A stretch of DNA of 64,000 nt, taken from a virus. The notes beneath the pieces are model-generated. The model was not told the origin of the DNA and did not search any database. It saw nothing but the letters and a program-made list of their open reading frames with translations. This document shows, one piece after another, positions 30,028 through 37,365 of the stretch. Numbering within the stretch: the first letter of the stretch is position 1; every line of letters begins with the position of its first letter. A program made the position numbers and the translations under genes. Location of the stretch: the IMG/VR virus record IMGVR_UViG_3300046799_000011, positions 1-64,000 of that record; one strand, 5' to 3'.

Positions 30028-30044
30028 ATAGACCCTCCCTGTAG

Positions 30045-30329
30045 TTAAGAAACTATTACCTTGAAAGTCATAGCGCTTATCTCTCCATCATCCATTTGTA
30101 CTGTAGTAAATCCAGGTCGGCAGGATAATACACTGCCTCGGGGACCTACATAGGACTGAGCGATAGCCAGGGCTTTCACTGACTGGTTTACAGCAGCCGC
30201 ACCAATGGCGCGAAGAGTAATCTCCTTATTGGCATATACGTTATTTGCTATAGCTGCTGCAAGAGATGCTGCGGAAGAGGATGACTTCACTTTAAGAAGT
30301 ACCTCGTTGTAATTCGTGTCCTTTACCAT
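30045..30329 (-). CDS. hypothetical protein, 94 aa
   Basis: The ATG at 30329 is favoured by GGAG seven bases upstream. Ala-rich helical core (SSAASLAAAIANNVYANKE) between beta segments (FTTVQMDDGEISAMTFKVIV). Resembles SpoVS/Alba-like small nucleic-acid-binding folds in its LRAIGAAAVNQSVKALAIAQ segment; that comparison is tentative. Confidence 0.65.
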   Translation of the reverse strand: MVKDTNYNEVLLKVKSSSSAASLAAAIANNVYANKEITLRAIGAAAVNQSVKALAIAQSYVGPRGSVLSCRPGFTTVQMDDGEISAMTFKVIVS

Positions 30330-30378
30330 ATTTTTCTCCAAATTTTTAATTCATGTCTTCATTCGATTATACAGACAA

Positions 30379-30415
30379 AAAGACCCTGTCACCATTATAC
30401 GATGACAGGGTCTTT
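30379..30415 (-). terminator. terminator after the RuvC-like gene
   Basis: Perfect 13-bp inverted repeat AAAGACCCTGTCA (30379-30391) / TGACAGGGTCTTT (30403-30415), with TTTTTG on the minus-strand side. It ends the replication-block transcript. Confidence 0.9.
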
Positions 30416-30441
30416 CAAGGGAGATAGCAAAGGAGGAGTTG

Positions 30442-30930
30442 CTAAGACGAGTATAACATATGGGCAATGCCATAAGCATCAGCTATGTTATTGTCTGTTA
30501 CCTCGGGATCCCATAGTTGTACGGCGCGCACCATCTCTTCCTTGCTAGCTTTGCCGTTGCCGGTAACATACTTCTTGAGAGCACTCGGTGCAACGTCGGA
30601 TGGGGTACTACTAAATATAAGGTGGGATGAGAGTTTGACGATTCCGCCGAGTTCCCCGAGTTTTTCTCTATTGAGCTTTGCTCCGTAGGCATAGCCTTCC
30701 ATTCCTATATGTGTAGGGACAGTGTAGTGCCGATATAAAGAAAAGAACTTTAGTAAATCATCATAGATCTTTACTAAGCGGGCACCTTCGTCTTTGAATT
30801 TATTCAATGGGTATTTCAATAAGCTTTTTTGGCGACAATAGCCAGTCTCATCTAATACCACAAGCCCGAAGCCACTATAACTTTGGTCAATACCAATGTA
30901 AAGGGCTTCGGGCTCAGGTAGATCACTCAT
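30442..30930 (-). CDS. ruvC: RuvC-like Holliday junction resolvase, 162 aa
   Basis: RNase H-fold resolvase: YIGIDQSYSGFG (first catalytic Asp), HIGMEGYAYGA (Glu), VAPSALKKYVTGNGKASKEE (conserved RuvC substrate-binding motif) and DNNIADAYGIAHML (final Asp pair). It cleaves four-way DNA junctions formed in replication and recombination, before packaging. Length is typical. Confidence 0.9.
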   Translation of the reverse strand: MSDLPEPEALYIGIDQSYSGFGLVVLDETGYCRQKSLLKYPLNKFKDEGARLVKIYDDLLKFFSLYRHYTVPTHIGMEGYAYGAKLNREKLGELGGIVKLSSHLIFSSTPSDVAPSALKKYVTGNGKASKEEMVRAVQLWDPEVTDNNIADAYGIAHMLYSS

Positions 30931-31032
30931 TTATTTCTCTTTCTTGTTTTTCTTAGTCCAGAAATCTCTACATATCTTTGAGCAATAAGGGAACCATTTA
31001 TGCGTTGATGGTGCCCCACACTGACATTGCAT
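30931..31032 (-). CDS. 33-residue zinc-finger peptide
   Basis: Preceded by GGAGGATTA. Reads MQCQCGAPSTHKWFPYCSKI followed by CRDFWTKK: CxC and CxxxC with a basic tail. Tightly packed between RuvC and the 31032 gene with single-base overlaps, which supports it as a gene. Confidence 0.7.
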   Translation of the reverse strand: MQCQCGAPSTHKWFPYCSKICRDFWTKKNKKEK

Positions 31033-31289
31033 TAATCCTCCGTGCTGTATTCATCCAGGGTAGGCAGGAAGTCAATTACATCACCCTGGATTGTTTGGTA
31101 ACTCCAGTGCTTATCCTTGTCCGAAGTCTTGTATCGAATATCAAAAGACAGATATATTGCACCGCCACAACAAGAACCGCCCTCGGTGTCTGCCATTACC
31201 TCATCGAGTTCGGCAACAATAGCGTCAACCTTATGAATGGCCTTAAGGTACTGGATAAGGGCCGCGTTAATACGTGCTGTAATAGTCAT
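31032..31289 (-). CDS. hypothetical protein, 85 aa
   Basis: Start at 31289 after GGAGGAATATA. Helical N-terminus (ARINAALIQYLKAIHKVDAI) and a CCGG motif (GGSCCGGAIYLSFDIRYK). Unknown. Confidence 0.65.
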   Translation of the reverse strand: MTITARINAALIQYLKAIHKVDAIVAELDEVMADTEGGSCCGGAIYLSFDIRYKTSDKDKHWSYQTIQGDVIDFLPTLDEYSTED

Positions 31290-31465
31290 TATATTCCTCC
31301 ATAGAGACAAGCAAGAACATCACCAGCAGAAGCATTATCGTTAGGAAATAGCTTTTCCAACGCGTCATATATTTCTTCCTGGTGCTTACTGAGAATAGTT
31401 TCTATGGAACTAGGTGCAATTCCATAGTTCTGAAGCATTTCCTTAGCGGTGTACTCGAAACTCAT
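31289..31465 (-). CDS. small helical protein, 58 aa
   Basis: MSFEYTAKEMLQNYGIAPSS followed by a second helical stretch. The ATGA start overlap and the embedded GGAGGA for the next gene support it. Looks like a UBA-like or small helical adapter; not assigned. Confidence 0.65.
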   Translation of the reverse strand: MSFEYTAKEMLQNYGIAPSSIETILSKHQEEIYDALEKLFPNDNASAGDVLACLYGGI

Positions 31466-31872
31466 CCTCTTACCTCTATAATCCTGTCCTTGAGTCCAGC
31501 GGCTATAGCCATGTCATAAGTCATCTGAGTCCCACGGTTTCCCGCGCCCTCTAGAAAGCAGGCTACCACGTAGTCAGGCTTCAGGTCAATCATCTTCCGA
31601 TTACGTTTTGCAAGTGCCCAACCCATGGGAATTTCAGTCGGATGGGGAATGACTTCCCAGCCTGCCCCTGCTGCCCAGGACGCGCCTATAAGGTCTGTCC
31701 CGCCCGCGAAGCACTCGCCATGGTGGAGAGTAAAGAATTCCTTAGCACCATACTCAGCAATTTCCCACGACTTAACGCCACATGACCATTGAAGAGTTTC
31801 CAAAGCTTCCCAGATAATTGGAGCCTTACCGATAGGCCAATCTCTAGATCCTGTTATTACTACGTTTATCAT
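31462..31872 (-). CDS. YspA/cpYpsA-related SLOG-family protein, 136 aa
   Basis: INVVITGSRDWPIGKAPIIW matches the start of the DUF2493 SLOG fold; FAGGTDLIGASWAAGAGWEV and LKPDYVVACFLEGAGNRGTQ continue the nucleotide-binding pattern (GGTD, G...GT). SLOG proteins bind or cleave nucleotide ligands, sometimes in defence or signalling. Start at 31872 chosen because the domain begins there. Confidence 0.75.
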   Translation of the reverse strand: MINVVITGSRDWPIGKAPIIWEALETLQWSCGVKSWEIAEYGAKEFFTLHHGECFAGGTDLIGASWAAGAGWEVIPHPTEIPMGWALAKRNRKMIDLKPDYVVACFLEGAGNRGTQMTYDMAIAAGLKDRIIEVRG

Positions 31873-32029
31873 TTTTCTGTACCGCCTTTCGTAGTTTGGC
31901 CATTCCTCCGACTTCGCCAATAGAAATAGCTTCCGCAGGAGTCAGGGTAAGAGTACCCGAAGAACTTTTATCTATCCAGGTAATGAAAACATCCTGATTA
32001 GAATTTATATGGACTGAAAGTCGTTCCAC
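31844..32029 (-). CDS. small hypothetical protein, 61 aa
   Basis: GTG start at 32029, sharing TAGTG with the preceding stop. Beta-rich (ERLSVHINSNQDVFITWIDK) with a basic end (AKLRKAVQKNDKRSNN). Overlaps the SLOG gene by 29 nt. Confidence 0.6.
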   Translation of the reverse strand: MERLSVHINSNQDVFITWIDKSSSGTLTLTPAEAISIGEVGGMAKLRKAVQKNDKRSNNRI

Positions 32030-32130
32030 TACTTAGTTTCCTTACAATTATCGCAATACCACTTGCCTTCTCGATTAATGGTGACTCTCTTAAGTCTTCT
32101 TCCACAAGTACCACAGTGGGGTGTAGGCAT
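32029..32130 (-). CDS. 33-residue zinc-ribbon protein
   Basis: Preceded by AGGAGAATAA. Reads MPTPHCGTCGRRLKRVTINR and EGKWYCDNCKETK: a clean CxxC...CxxC ribbon. Confidence 0.7.
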   Translation of the reverse strand: MPTPHCGTCGRRLKRVTINREGKWYCDNCKETK

Positions 32131-32145
32131 TTATTCTCCTAAATA

Positions 32146-32177
32146 AGAAAGGGGCTACCTTTCGATAGCCCCTTTCT
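32146..32177 (-). terminator. terminator hairpin
   Basis: Perfect 12-bp inverted repeat AGAAAGGGGCTA (32146-32157) / TAGCCCCTTTCT (32166-32177), downstream of the 32183 gene, followed by TTATTT on the minus strand. Confidence 0.8.
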
Positions 32178-32182
32178 AGTGA

Positions 32183-32392
32183 TTACTTCTTCTTACGGTG
32201 GGTACCCTTACCGGCCGCCTTCTTCTCTGCGTCAGTAGCGGGGGTGAAAGACTTCTTCTTTTTCGCCGCCTTCTCGTAGACCGCGTCAATCATATCCGCA
32301 TCTGCCTGAAGTTGTTCCATCTCAGTCTTGGTCTTCAGCGGTTTGACGTTGTTAGCCTTGGCGTGCTTACCCGACTTTGCGTTGTCTGCCAT
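32183..32392 (-). CDS. Lys-rich small protein, 69 aa
   Basis: Preceded by GGAGGAAATC. Very basic, with KKKKSFTPATDAEKKAAGKG and a terminal HRKKK around an acidic helix (EQLQADADMIDAVYEKAAK). Possible nucleic-acid-binding or capsid-interior protein. Confidence 0.65.
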   Translation of the reverse strand: MADNAKSGKHAKANNVKPLKTKTEMEQLQADADMIDAVYEKAAKKKKSFTPATDAEKKAAGKGTHRKKK

Positions 32393-32422
32393 GATTTCCT
32401 CCCCGGTTGTTGTAGGACTAGC

Positions 32423-32611
32423 TTACACGGCCTGCCAGTCCCACGCAACCTTACCGGCTGCGGTCAGGATCTTGACACGGCGCTGAGTAGGCTTGATCTT
32501 GTTAGGAGTCTTCTTACGCTTCTTAAGCGGCCCATTGTGGGTTCCGCCAGAATAGCGTCCTCGCTGCTTGGGGCAGGAGTACTTGTTCTTGATCCAACTG
32601 ACCGGCTCCAT
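32423..32611 (-). CDS. basic small protein, 62 aa
   Basis: Preceded by AGGAGAGGTCA. Highly basic (LKKRKKTPNKIKPTQRRVKI), ends AGKVAWDWQAV. Possibly binds nucleic acid; unknown. Confidence 0.65.
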   Translation of the reverse strand: MEPVSWIKNKYSCPKQRGRYSGGTHNGPLKKRKKTPNKIKPTQRRVKILTAAGKVAWDWQAV

Positions 32612-32620
32612 TGACCTCTC

Positions 32621-32755
32621 CTAATTTTCCTTGAAACCCTTACACTTACAATTCGGACCTTGGCACCACTTTATGTTTTTCTGGTAGCGGCCACCATGTA
32701 AATATCTTGCATGACCGCAACCCGAAGTCTTACATAAGTCCTTGCTTCTGTCCAT
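32621..32755 (-). CDS. 44-residue zinc-binding protein
   Basis: MDRSKDLCKTSGCGHARYLH and later CQGPNCKCKGFKEN: CxxxxC-x-H and CxxxxC-x-C knuckles, with the pattern of a short C4 or C3H zinc finger. Overlaps the next start region by one base. Confidence 0.65.
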   Translation of the reverse strand: MDRSKDLCKTSGCGHARYLHGGRYQKNIKWCQGPNCKCKGFKEN

Positions 32756-32961
32756 CAGACCTTCTCAAGCTCCACAGTTGTCCTAATACGGTACATGGGA
32801 CGGACAGTCAGTTCGTAGACTACATAGGTATCAGCGGCATCGTCCTCCGCCATGTCCACAACATCTGTCTTAGCGTTGTCAATATCGGTATACCACTCGT
32901 ACTGAGGGGGAATACTACCATCCTCGGTGGCAATTGTGTAATAAGTCTCAGGAAGTGCCAT
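32755..32961 (-). CDS. hypothetical protein, 68 aa
   Basis: ATG at 32961 is chosen for GGAGGTTTGGTA. An acidic protein (MALPETYYTIATEDGSIPPQ; DIDNAKTDVVDMAEDDAADT) with a beta-rich end. Unknown. Confidence 0.65.
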   Translation of the reverse strand: MALPETYYTIATEDGSIPPQYEWYTDIDNAKTDVVDMAEDDAADTYVVYELTVRPMYRIRTTVELEKV

Positions 32962-33221
32962 TACCAAACCTCCGCTACTTCGATGGGTAGCCAGTCGGCT
33001 ACAAGTCCGTGATCTTCACGATAGTCGTCTAGATTATCATACTCGTCTATATCTTCTTTGCACACGGTTTCCATGAATTGGTATTCAAGGGCTTTTACCT
33101 GCTGCTCACCAATTCCGTTAACCATGCGAACGTTATTGCCTTCCTCATCTGAGGAAAGAACAAAAACGGTATCAGGATCAAACTGCTGTAAGGCTTCAAT
33201 AGCTTCTCGTACAGTTATCAC
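32961..33221 (-). CDS. acidic hypothetical protein, 86 aa
   Basis: GTG start at 33221 after GGGGAACTCT. N-terminus TVREAIEALQQFDPDTVFVL resembles a common phage motif (V.E....L..FDPD..V), found in small proteins of unknown function; the rest is acidic. Confidence 0.7.
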   Translation of the reverse strand: MITVREAIEALQQFDPDTVFVLSSDEEGNNVRMVNGIGEQQVKALEYQFMETVCKEDIDEYDNLDDYREDHGLVADWLPIEVAEVW

Positions 33222-33331
33222 AGAGTTCCCCGAATACGTTTCAGCGCAACGTTACAACACTTACACTGGTAGACGTCATTTCCTCGGAATTCCCAAAAAT
33301 GAAAACCAAATCGATGAATAAAGTTACGCAT
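33218..33331 (-). CDS. 37-residue aromatic, Cys-containing peptide
   Basis: ATG at 33331 after AGGAGAGACA. Reads MRNFIHRFGFHFWEFRGNDV then YQCKCCNVALKRIRGTL. Cys-x-Cys-Cys and His suggest metal binding. Confidence 0.6.
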   Translation of the reverse strand: MRNFIHRFGFHFWEFRGNDVYQCKCCNVALKRIRGTL

Positions 33332-33347
33332 TGTCTCTCCTAAGTAG

Positions 33348-33707
33348 TTACCACCATAGTTCCACCACGTACTTACCGGTAGGAATCTCACCGATGTTGC
33401 ACAGCCACTGTAGCATGTGGTGAATCTGAGGAAGCTCATATGAATAGGTGTCATCCTCATCCAAATAGAACGGACCCTCACCCATAAGCCATCGAGCGAA
33501 ACTCTGATCTTCGTCGTCCTCAATCACGGCTCCGAGTTCAACCTCAGCTTCCACATAACTTCCATTATGGAAGCCATCATAGCCTGTGTCAAGCGCCCGC
33601 CAGGAAGCGCCAAAACCCTCCAGATGCATATTCACGAACTTATCCAGATTACCGCAGTCCACCAGGCGTGCATCCTCATACTTTAATTGGGGCTTATCCA
33701 TATTCAC
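33348..33707 (-). CDS. acidic hypothetical protein, 119 aa
   Basis: GTG start at 33707 after AGGAGACG (an ATG lies two codons later). Acidic and Tyr-rich (EAEVELGAVIEDDEDQSFAR; FYLDEDDTYSYELP). Unknown. Confidence 0.65.
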   Translation of the reverse strand: MNMDKPQLKYEDARLVDCGNLDKFVNMHLEGFGASWRALDTGYDGFHNGSYVEAEVELGAVIEDDEDQSFARWLMGEGPFYLDEDDTYSYELPQIHHMLQWLCNIGEIPTGKYVVELWW

Positions 33708-33877
33708 CGTCTCCTCTGATATTCCGCTTTTACTGCTAAATACTGGTCTCTGTACATTTCCCTGTCAGAGCCGGGAAGGCGGGAATGTCTATCAAATAGT
33801 CTCATTCCCGCCTTCAGGTCTTCTAACGTCCACTCGGCCAGATTACCGAGCTTATCACGGCCCCTTGTTGATGTCAT
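33704..33877 (-). CDS. small basic helical protein, 57 aa
   Basis: ATG at 33877 is assumed; the region upstream codes for the 33855 zinc-binding protein. Helical (LEDLKAGMRLFDRHSRLPGS; MYRDQYLAVKAEYQRRR). Unknown. Confidence 0.55.
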   Translation of the reverse strand: MTSTRGRDKLGNLAEWTLEDLKAGMRLFDRHSRLPGSDREMYRDQYLAVKAEYQRRR

Positions 33878-33974
33878 TGTAAATGCAGTTCGGGGTATGA
33901 CCTGGAAACTCAGTGCCACAGGCTATGCAATTCATCCCAATGCCATGAAGAATGGCCTGCCAAATCTTACGCAT
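33855..33974 (-). CDS. 39-residue zinc-binding peptide
   Basis: Preceded by TAGGAGTTTAT. Reads MRKIWQAILHGIGMNCIACG then TEFPGHTPNCIYNDINKGP: CxxC...C with His in between. Located between thyX and the 33704 gene. Confidence 0.6.
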   Translation of the reverse strand: MRKIWQAILHGIGMNCIACGTEFPGHTPNCIYNDINKGP

Positions 33975-33982
33975 ATAAACTC

Positions 33983-34684
33983 CTAGTTAAACGGCTCATC
34001 AGGAAAATCCTGATAGGTTTCTTTAGCAATAACACGAAGCTTAGCCAAAATCTCGGTAGCGAACTCTCTGATCTCAGCATCAGCATGAACACTATAGCGC
34101 TTGTGCAGCATGTCACGCCAGGCTCTGTGATTGCCTGTAACTACTATACGTGTTTCCGTGCTTCCTGGCAAGATGCCTCGGGCAGCTTCACGGGCCTGCT
34201 TACGTGTCTTGCCCTCTCCCTGGAGAACTGTCACCAGATCCGTATACACATCGGTAACTTCTTGCTCCATGGAACCTACTGCCGAAACGCCCCCCTCACG
34301 CAGGGCAGGGTGAATGACGTTTTTGGCATCCTCCATATTAACAAAGCGCTGAGACAACTCACTGTAGCTTAGGTGTCTGTGTCGGATCAACTCGTGCGTC
34401 AGATTACGGCTTACGCCTTCAACATAGAAGGTTGCAGTGCCGTGTTCGAGAACAGAATAGTGCTGCTGCTTCAGGATATTGGCAATATAGCCTTCATCAG
34501 TTGCTGTTTCTGGATTAGGCATATTCCAGGACTGGTAACAAGAACGCCCCGCAAAATGTGCGAGGCGATCTGCGTCATTCCCAAATATGCCCTCTTCGGA
34601 TTCATCGAACTTAATGAATTCAGTATCTGCAATAGATTCAGGCCACGTCTCAATATGAGTTCGGGCCAAGAGGGTTATCTTCAA
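33983..34684 (-). CDS. thyX: flavin-dependent thymidylate synthase ThyX, 233 aa
   Basis: Contains the ThyX signature RHRHLSYSELSQRF (RHRx7S) and the preceding VEGVSRNLTHELI helix; FAGRSCYQSW and QHYSVLEHGTATFY are also typical. ThyX methylates dUMP to dTMP using FAD and methylene-tetrahydrofolate. Many actinobacteria and their phages use ThyX instead of ThyA. It works with NrdJ (40945) to supply precursors. Confidence 0.97.
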   Translation of the reverse strand: MKITLLARTHIETWPESIADTEFIKFDESEEGIFGNDADRLAHFAGRSCYQSWNMPNPETATDEGYIANILKQQHYSVLEHGTATFYVEGVSRNLTHELIRHRHLSYSELSQRFVNMEDAKNVIHPALREGGVSAVGSMEQEVTDVYTDLVTVLQGEGKTRKQAREAARGILPGSTETRIVVTGNHRAWRDMLHKRYSVHADAEIREFATEILAKLRVIAKETYQDFPDEPFN

Positions 34685-34843
34685 TTACTTTACCTTTGTA
34701 TAGTTCTGTGCGAGTTGACTGTAAGTAACGGTAATACCACCAGGATTCAAAGTTACTACCGAATTACCACGGGATACGCTGGCTACTGTGTAAACTTCAT
34801 CCTTGATCTGATTGTGCGTGTACTTCTCGCCCTTTGCAGGCAT
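34685..34843 (-). CDS. small hypothetical protein, 52 aa
   Basis: Preceded by AAGGGAGTAACG. Begins MPAKGEKYTHNQIKDEVYTV and is mainly beta (NSVVTLNPGGITVTYSQLAQ). Ends one base before the thyX start. Confidence 0.65.
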   Translation of the reverse strand: MPAKGEKYTHNQIKDEVYTVASVSRGNSVVTLNPGGITVTYSQLAQNYTKVK

Positions 34844-34853
34844 CGTTACTCCC

Positions 34854-35321
34854 TTATGTAGAATACTTATCCACGCGATTGTCTAAATCTCGTCTTGCTA
34901 TTCTGCGTGATAGTTCTCTGGATACTACCTTGGATGCAGCCTCCAGGTGGGTATACTCCGATTTTGATAATTTCGTTACAGCATATGCTAGCTCAACCGC
35001 GTCTTCCGCGTCAAGGTACTCTTCTTCCTGCTGAACCATAGCCTTTGTAGCTGCTACAGTCTTTTCCTTCTTATGCATGATGCTATAGCGATCAAACGTT
35101 CTCTGTAATAGCCGATCAGCCCTACGCTCCGCAATCTCATTCAGAGCCACTTGGTACCCAGCGTAGCCGGTCCAGTTGGTGAAGTCAACCAGAAGATCCA
35201 TTAGTACCGCGTCAGGTAGGTCGGACAATCCGGGCGGAAGTACTGGTTGGTCTTCTGATGGTTTTTCTCTCAGAGTTGTCGTTGTTAACCAACCGCTCTG
35301 AATTGGACTTATTCTTGCCAT
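34854..35321 (-). CDS. helical hypothetical protein, 155 aa
   Basis: The natural-looking part begins at LPPGLSDLPDAVLMDLLVDF and continues NWTGYAGYQVALNEIAERRA, a pattern (LSDLPDxxLMxLxxxFTxWxxYxxxQ) familiar from many actinophage proteins of unknown function. The start is uncertain: ATG 35321 gives a 110-nt overlap with the Cas4-like gene, while ATG 35201 would cut the conserved segment. Long coiled helices follow. Confidence 0.6.
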   Translation of the reverse strand: MARISPIQSGWLTTTTLREKPSEDQPVLPPGLSDLPDAVLMDLLVDFTNWTGYAGYQVALNEIAERRADRLLQRTFDRYSIMHKKEKTVAATKAMVQQEEEYLDAEDAVELAYAVTKLSKSEYTHLEAASKVVSRELSRRIARRDLDNRVDKYST

Positions 35322-36246
35322 ATTGCTCGCAATCTTTACACGTAGTCCCAGTAACACATTCAGGGGGAGCCATATGTCCATCCAAGGCACCCTTTATGAA
35401 ATAACACTTGGTAATAACTTCGTCAGAGTGGTTGGGATCATACTTGACCACAAATTCCTTGACGCCCTGATTGAACTTCGCTTCATAGATAAAGATAATC
35501 TTATCGAATGGCAGACCCATTATGTTACAAAGACGCAAGTACAATTGTCCCTGATTTATATGAGAGGGGAAAGGCTCCTTTATATCCTTCCAAAGCCCCT
35601 GAAGATCAATCTTCTGCCCCTCGGTGTTCTTGGCATAAATATCAGGTGCTTCTATTCTAACCGTACCCGCTCCTACCGACTTTATCTCGATAAGGGCATT
35701 CAAATGAGGAACAGCACCATCCGCGTGGCCCTTGATAAGATACTCATCTGCTGACAAAGGTACTTCGGTATATATGACGGTATTTCTATGCGCTTCCCAG
35801 TCCTCAGGATAAACACCAGAGCGACAAGAGTTTACATTAGGACAACGAACAGGAGAAGTATCTTCCCAAGTAGTGTCACACAGCACGCAATGCCAATTGC
35901 CCCACAGCTTACCCATTTTCTGAAGTCGCTTCTGCCACTTGTCGTGGATGTGGTGACCCTCATCAAAGATGTTGAGTAGCTGGACACCTACACTCTCAGC
36001 GGGCTTGAGAAAGGGGTTAGATGCCTCTCTACAGGCCAAAATCCGGTAGTAGGTAGCCCGGGGACACCAGGAGGATTTGACAGTCTCAGACGGGTGCACA
36101 ATGTCTTGACGACGGGTAGACGGCTTGGCATGTTCCTTCAGCATGTGAGCTTGAATATCTCCCAGGAGAATAGTTCCCTTGGAAGCGTTAGCATAGTTGG
36201 CTAGATTTCCTGAGAGTTTTGGTCCCCAGCCGGATTTGATTGCCAA
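35212..36246 (-). CDS. Cas4-like PD-(D/E)XK exonuclease, 344 aa
   Basis: TTG start at 36246 after AAGGAAAGAAGAAC. RecB/Cas4-type nuclease: a Cys (SSWCPRATYYR) near residue 60, GHHIHDKWQ, the GHADGAV Asp, LIEIKSVGAG with the catalytic Glu-Lys, INQGQLYLRL (Q motif) and a C-terminal cluster CVTGTTCKDC. The Cys residues may hold an Fe-S cluster as in Cas4/AddB. Two more Cys pairs (CVLCDTTW; CPNVNSC) form an inserted zinc-like finger. Probably processes DNA ends in recombination or replication. The last 35 residues look random and overlap the next gene. Confidence 0.85.
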   Translation of the reverse strand: MAIKSGWGPKLSGNLANYANASKGTILLGDIQAHMLKEHAKPSTRRQDIVHPSETVKSSWCPRATYYRILACREASNPFLKPAESVGVQLLNIFDEGHHIHDKWQKRLQKMGKLWGNWHCVLCDTTWEDTSPVRCPNVNSCRSGVYPEDWEAHRNTVIYTEVPLSADEYLIKGHADGAVPHLNALIEIKSVGAGTVRIEAPDIYAKNTEGQKIDLQGLWKDIKEPFPSHINQGQLYLRLCNIMGLPFDKIIFIYEAKFNQGVKEFVVKYDPNHSDEVITKCYFIKGALDGHMAPPECVTGTTCKDCEQYGKNKSNSERLVNNDNSERKTIRRPTSTSARIVRPT

Positions 36247-36542
36247 GTTCTTCTTTCCTTTCGTAGTTTAGCTCTTTCATCTGGAGCTTTTCCTCCCCAG
36301 ACTCCCCACCGCTCATTATTTACTAAGGCGAATTCTAAACAGCCCGCTAGTAAGGGGCAAGGTCTTCCATCATCTATGCCTAAGCATATTTTCTTGGCCT
36401 CTTCTGTCTCATCCAAGGCTTCAGGATCATCCGATTCTCCATACCACGGATCATAGGCTGCCGTAGCGGGAAACAATACACACTTAGCGGTTTTCTGCGG
36501 ATCATCATGAAACCATTGGGGTGCAACACTACGTAACTTCAT
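36201..36542 (-). CDS. WhiB-family (Wbl) transcriptional regulator, 113 aa
   Basis: Four Cys: KCVLFP, KKICLG, RPCPLLAGC, followed by the Wbl G-x-W-G-G turn (RWGVWGGKAPDERAKLRKER) and a basic end. Wbl proteins bind a [4Fe-4S] cluster and contact the principal sigma factor. Here the central pair is separated by eight residues (C-x8-C-x5-C) rather than the usual CxxC-x5-C. A phage Wbl may redirect or block host sigma activity. The ATG at 36542 is used; a TTG at 36548 is possible. Confidence 0.85.
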   Translation of the reverse strand: MKLRSVAPQWFHDDPQKTAKCVLFPATAAYDPWYGESDDPEALDETEEAKKICLGIDDGRPCPLLAGCLEFALVNNERWGVWGGKAPDERAKLRKERRTWQSNPAGDQNSQEI

Positions 36543-36861
36543 TACCAATATCGGCTTCTTCCCTTAGAGATAGGTAATCTTCCTTGGAAAGAATTACCCA
36601 TGCATTACCAGTAGATTTGAACTCTACCATGAAAACTGATATTCGTCCATCCACTAGCGCATAGTTATAATTCTTCTCAAGTTCCGCATCTTTAAGAGAA
36701 TAAGATTTAGCTGATGTTATCTTTAATTCAAATAGTTCATTCTCCGTTCTTACATCGCCCTTTCTTACCCAACCATTGCCTGAGCCAGAATTGACAGAAG
36801 CCCCCGCTAGTTGCCTAGCGAGGGCCCTTTCCTGTCTCTGGCTGTCTTTTACGTCAGCCAT
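36529..36861 (-). CDS. PD-(D/E)XK endonuclease, Holliday-resolvase-like, 110 aa
   Basis: DSQRQERALARQLAGASVNS, then GSGNGWVRKGDVRTENELFE and ELKITSAKSYSL form the archaeal Hjc-like pattern: N-terminal Glu, KGDV Asp, ExK. Length is that of a minimal domain. It could resolve junctions or trim ends alongside the RuvC-like enzyme. Confidence 0.75.
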   Translation of the reverse strand: MADVKDSQRQERALARQLAGASVNSGSGNGWVRKGDVRTENELFELKITSAKSYSLKDAELEKNYNYALVDGRISVFMVEFKSTGNAWVILSKEDYLSLREEADIGNEVT

Positions 36862-36869
36862 TTGTTTCC

Positions 36870-37013
36870 TTACTTCTTTGCGTCATTCCAGGACTTCGTA
36901 TTGATGTTGTAGATCTGTACCTTACCGCAACCGGAGTTACGGCACTTGGATACATGACCAGATACAACGTAGTTATGTCCTGCTGGATTAGTACAGTCAT
37001 GCCTCTCAGGCAT
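36870..37013 (-). CDS. 47-residue zinc-binding protein
   Basis: ATG at 37013 overlaps the preceding stop. Reads MPERHDCTNPAGHNYVVSGH then VSKCRNSGCGKVQIYNIN: C, H, CxxxxC pattern of a short zinc finger. Confidence 0.65.
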   Translation of the reverse strand: MPERHDCTNPAGHNYVVSGHVSKCRNSGCGKVQIYNINTKSWNDAKK

Positions 37014-37290
37014 CGATCTCCTTCTTAATGTCCTTTGCCTTACTGGTAAAAGCCAGGCGGATAGTGTCACGAATAGCTCCGACACCGAACTTAAGGCCAC
37101 CGAAAGCAGGCCAACCCACAGTCACAAACCCACGGTAAAAACCGCAGACAATAAGACCAAGATCGTGACCATACTTCTTACGGTACGCCTTGAGACTCGG
37201 ACCGTTGTCAAGAATGTCACTCAGCGATGTGAAGAAACCGATCAGGTATACAATACCCGCACCAATTTCGCCCACAAGAATCCAGCTCAT
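37006..37290 (-). CDS. small membrane protein, 94 aa
   Basis: N-terminal hydrophobic segment ILVGEIGAGIVYLIGFFTSL and a second, weaker one (GLIVCGFYRGFVTVGWPAFG), then a charged tail. Preceded by TAGGAGATAAGTAA. Unknown function. Confidence 0.7.
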   Translation of the reverse strand: MSWILVGEIGAGIVYLIGFFTSLSDILDNGPSLKAYRKKYGHDLGLIVCGFYRGFVTVGWPAFGGLKFGVGAIRDTIRLAFTSKAKDIKKEIDA

Positions 37291-37331
37291 TTACTTATCT
37301 CCTAGTTGAAGTGAGTCTTCTACCCACTTAA

Positions 37332-37358
37332 GCCAGTACCCATTGATCAGGTACTGGC
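37332..37358 (-). terminator. terminator-like hairpin
   Basis: 9-bp inverted repeat GCCAGTACC (37332-37340) / GGTACTGGC (37350-37358) between the lipoprotein gene and the 37290 gene. Confidence 0.6.
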
Positions 37359-37365
37359 AGTGGTA

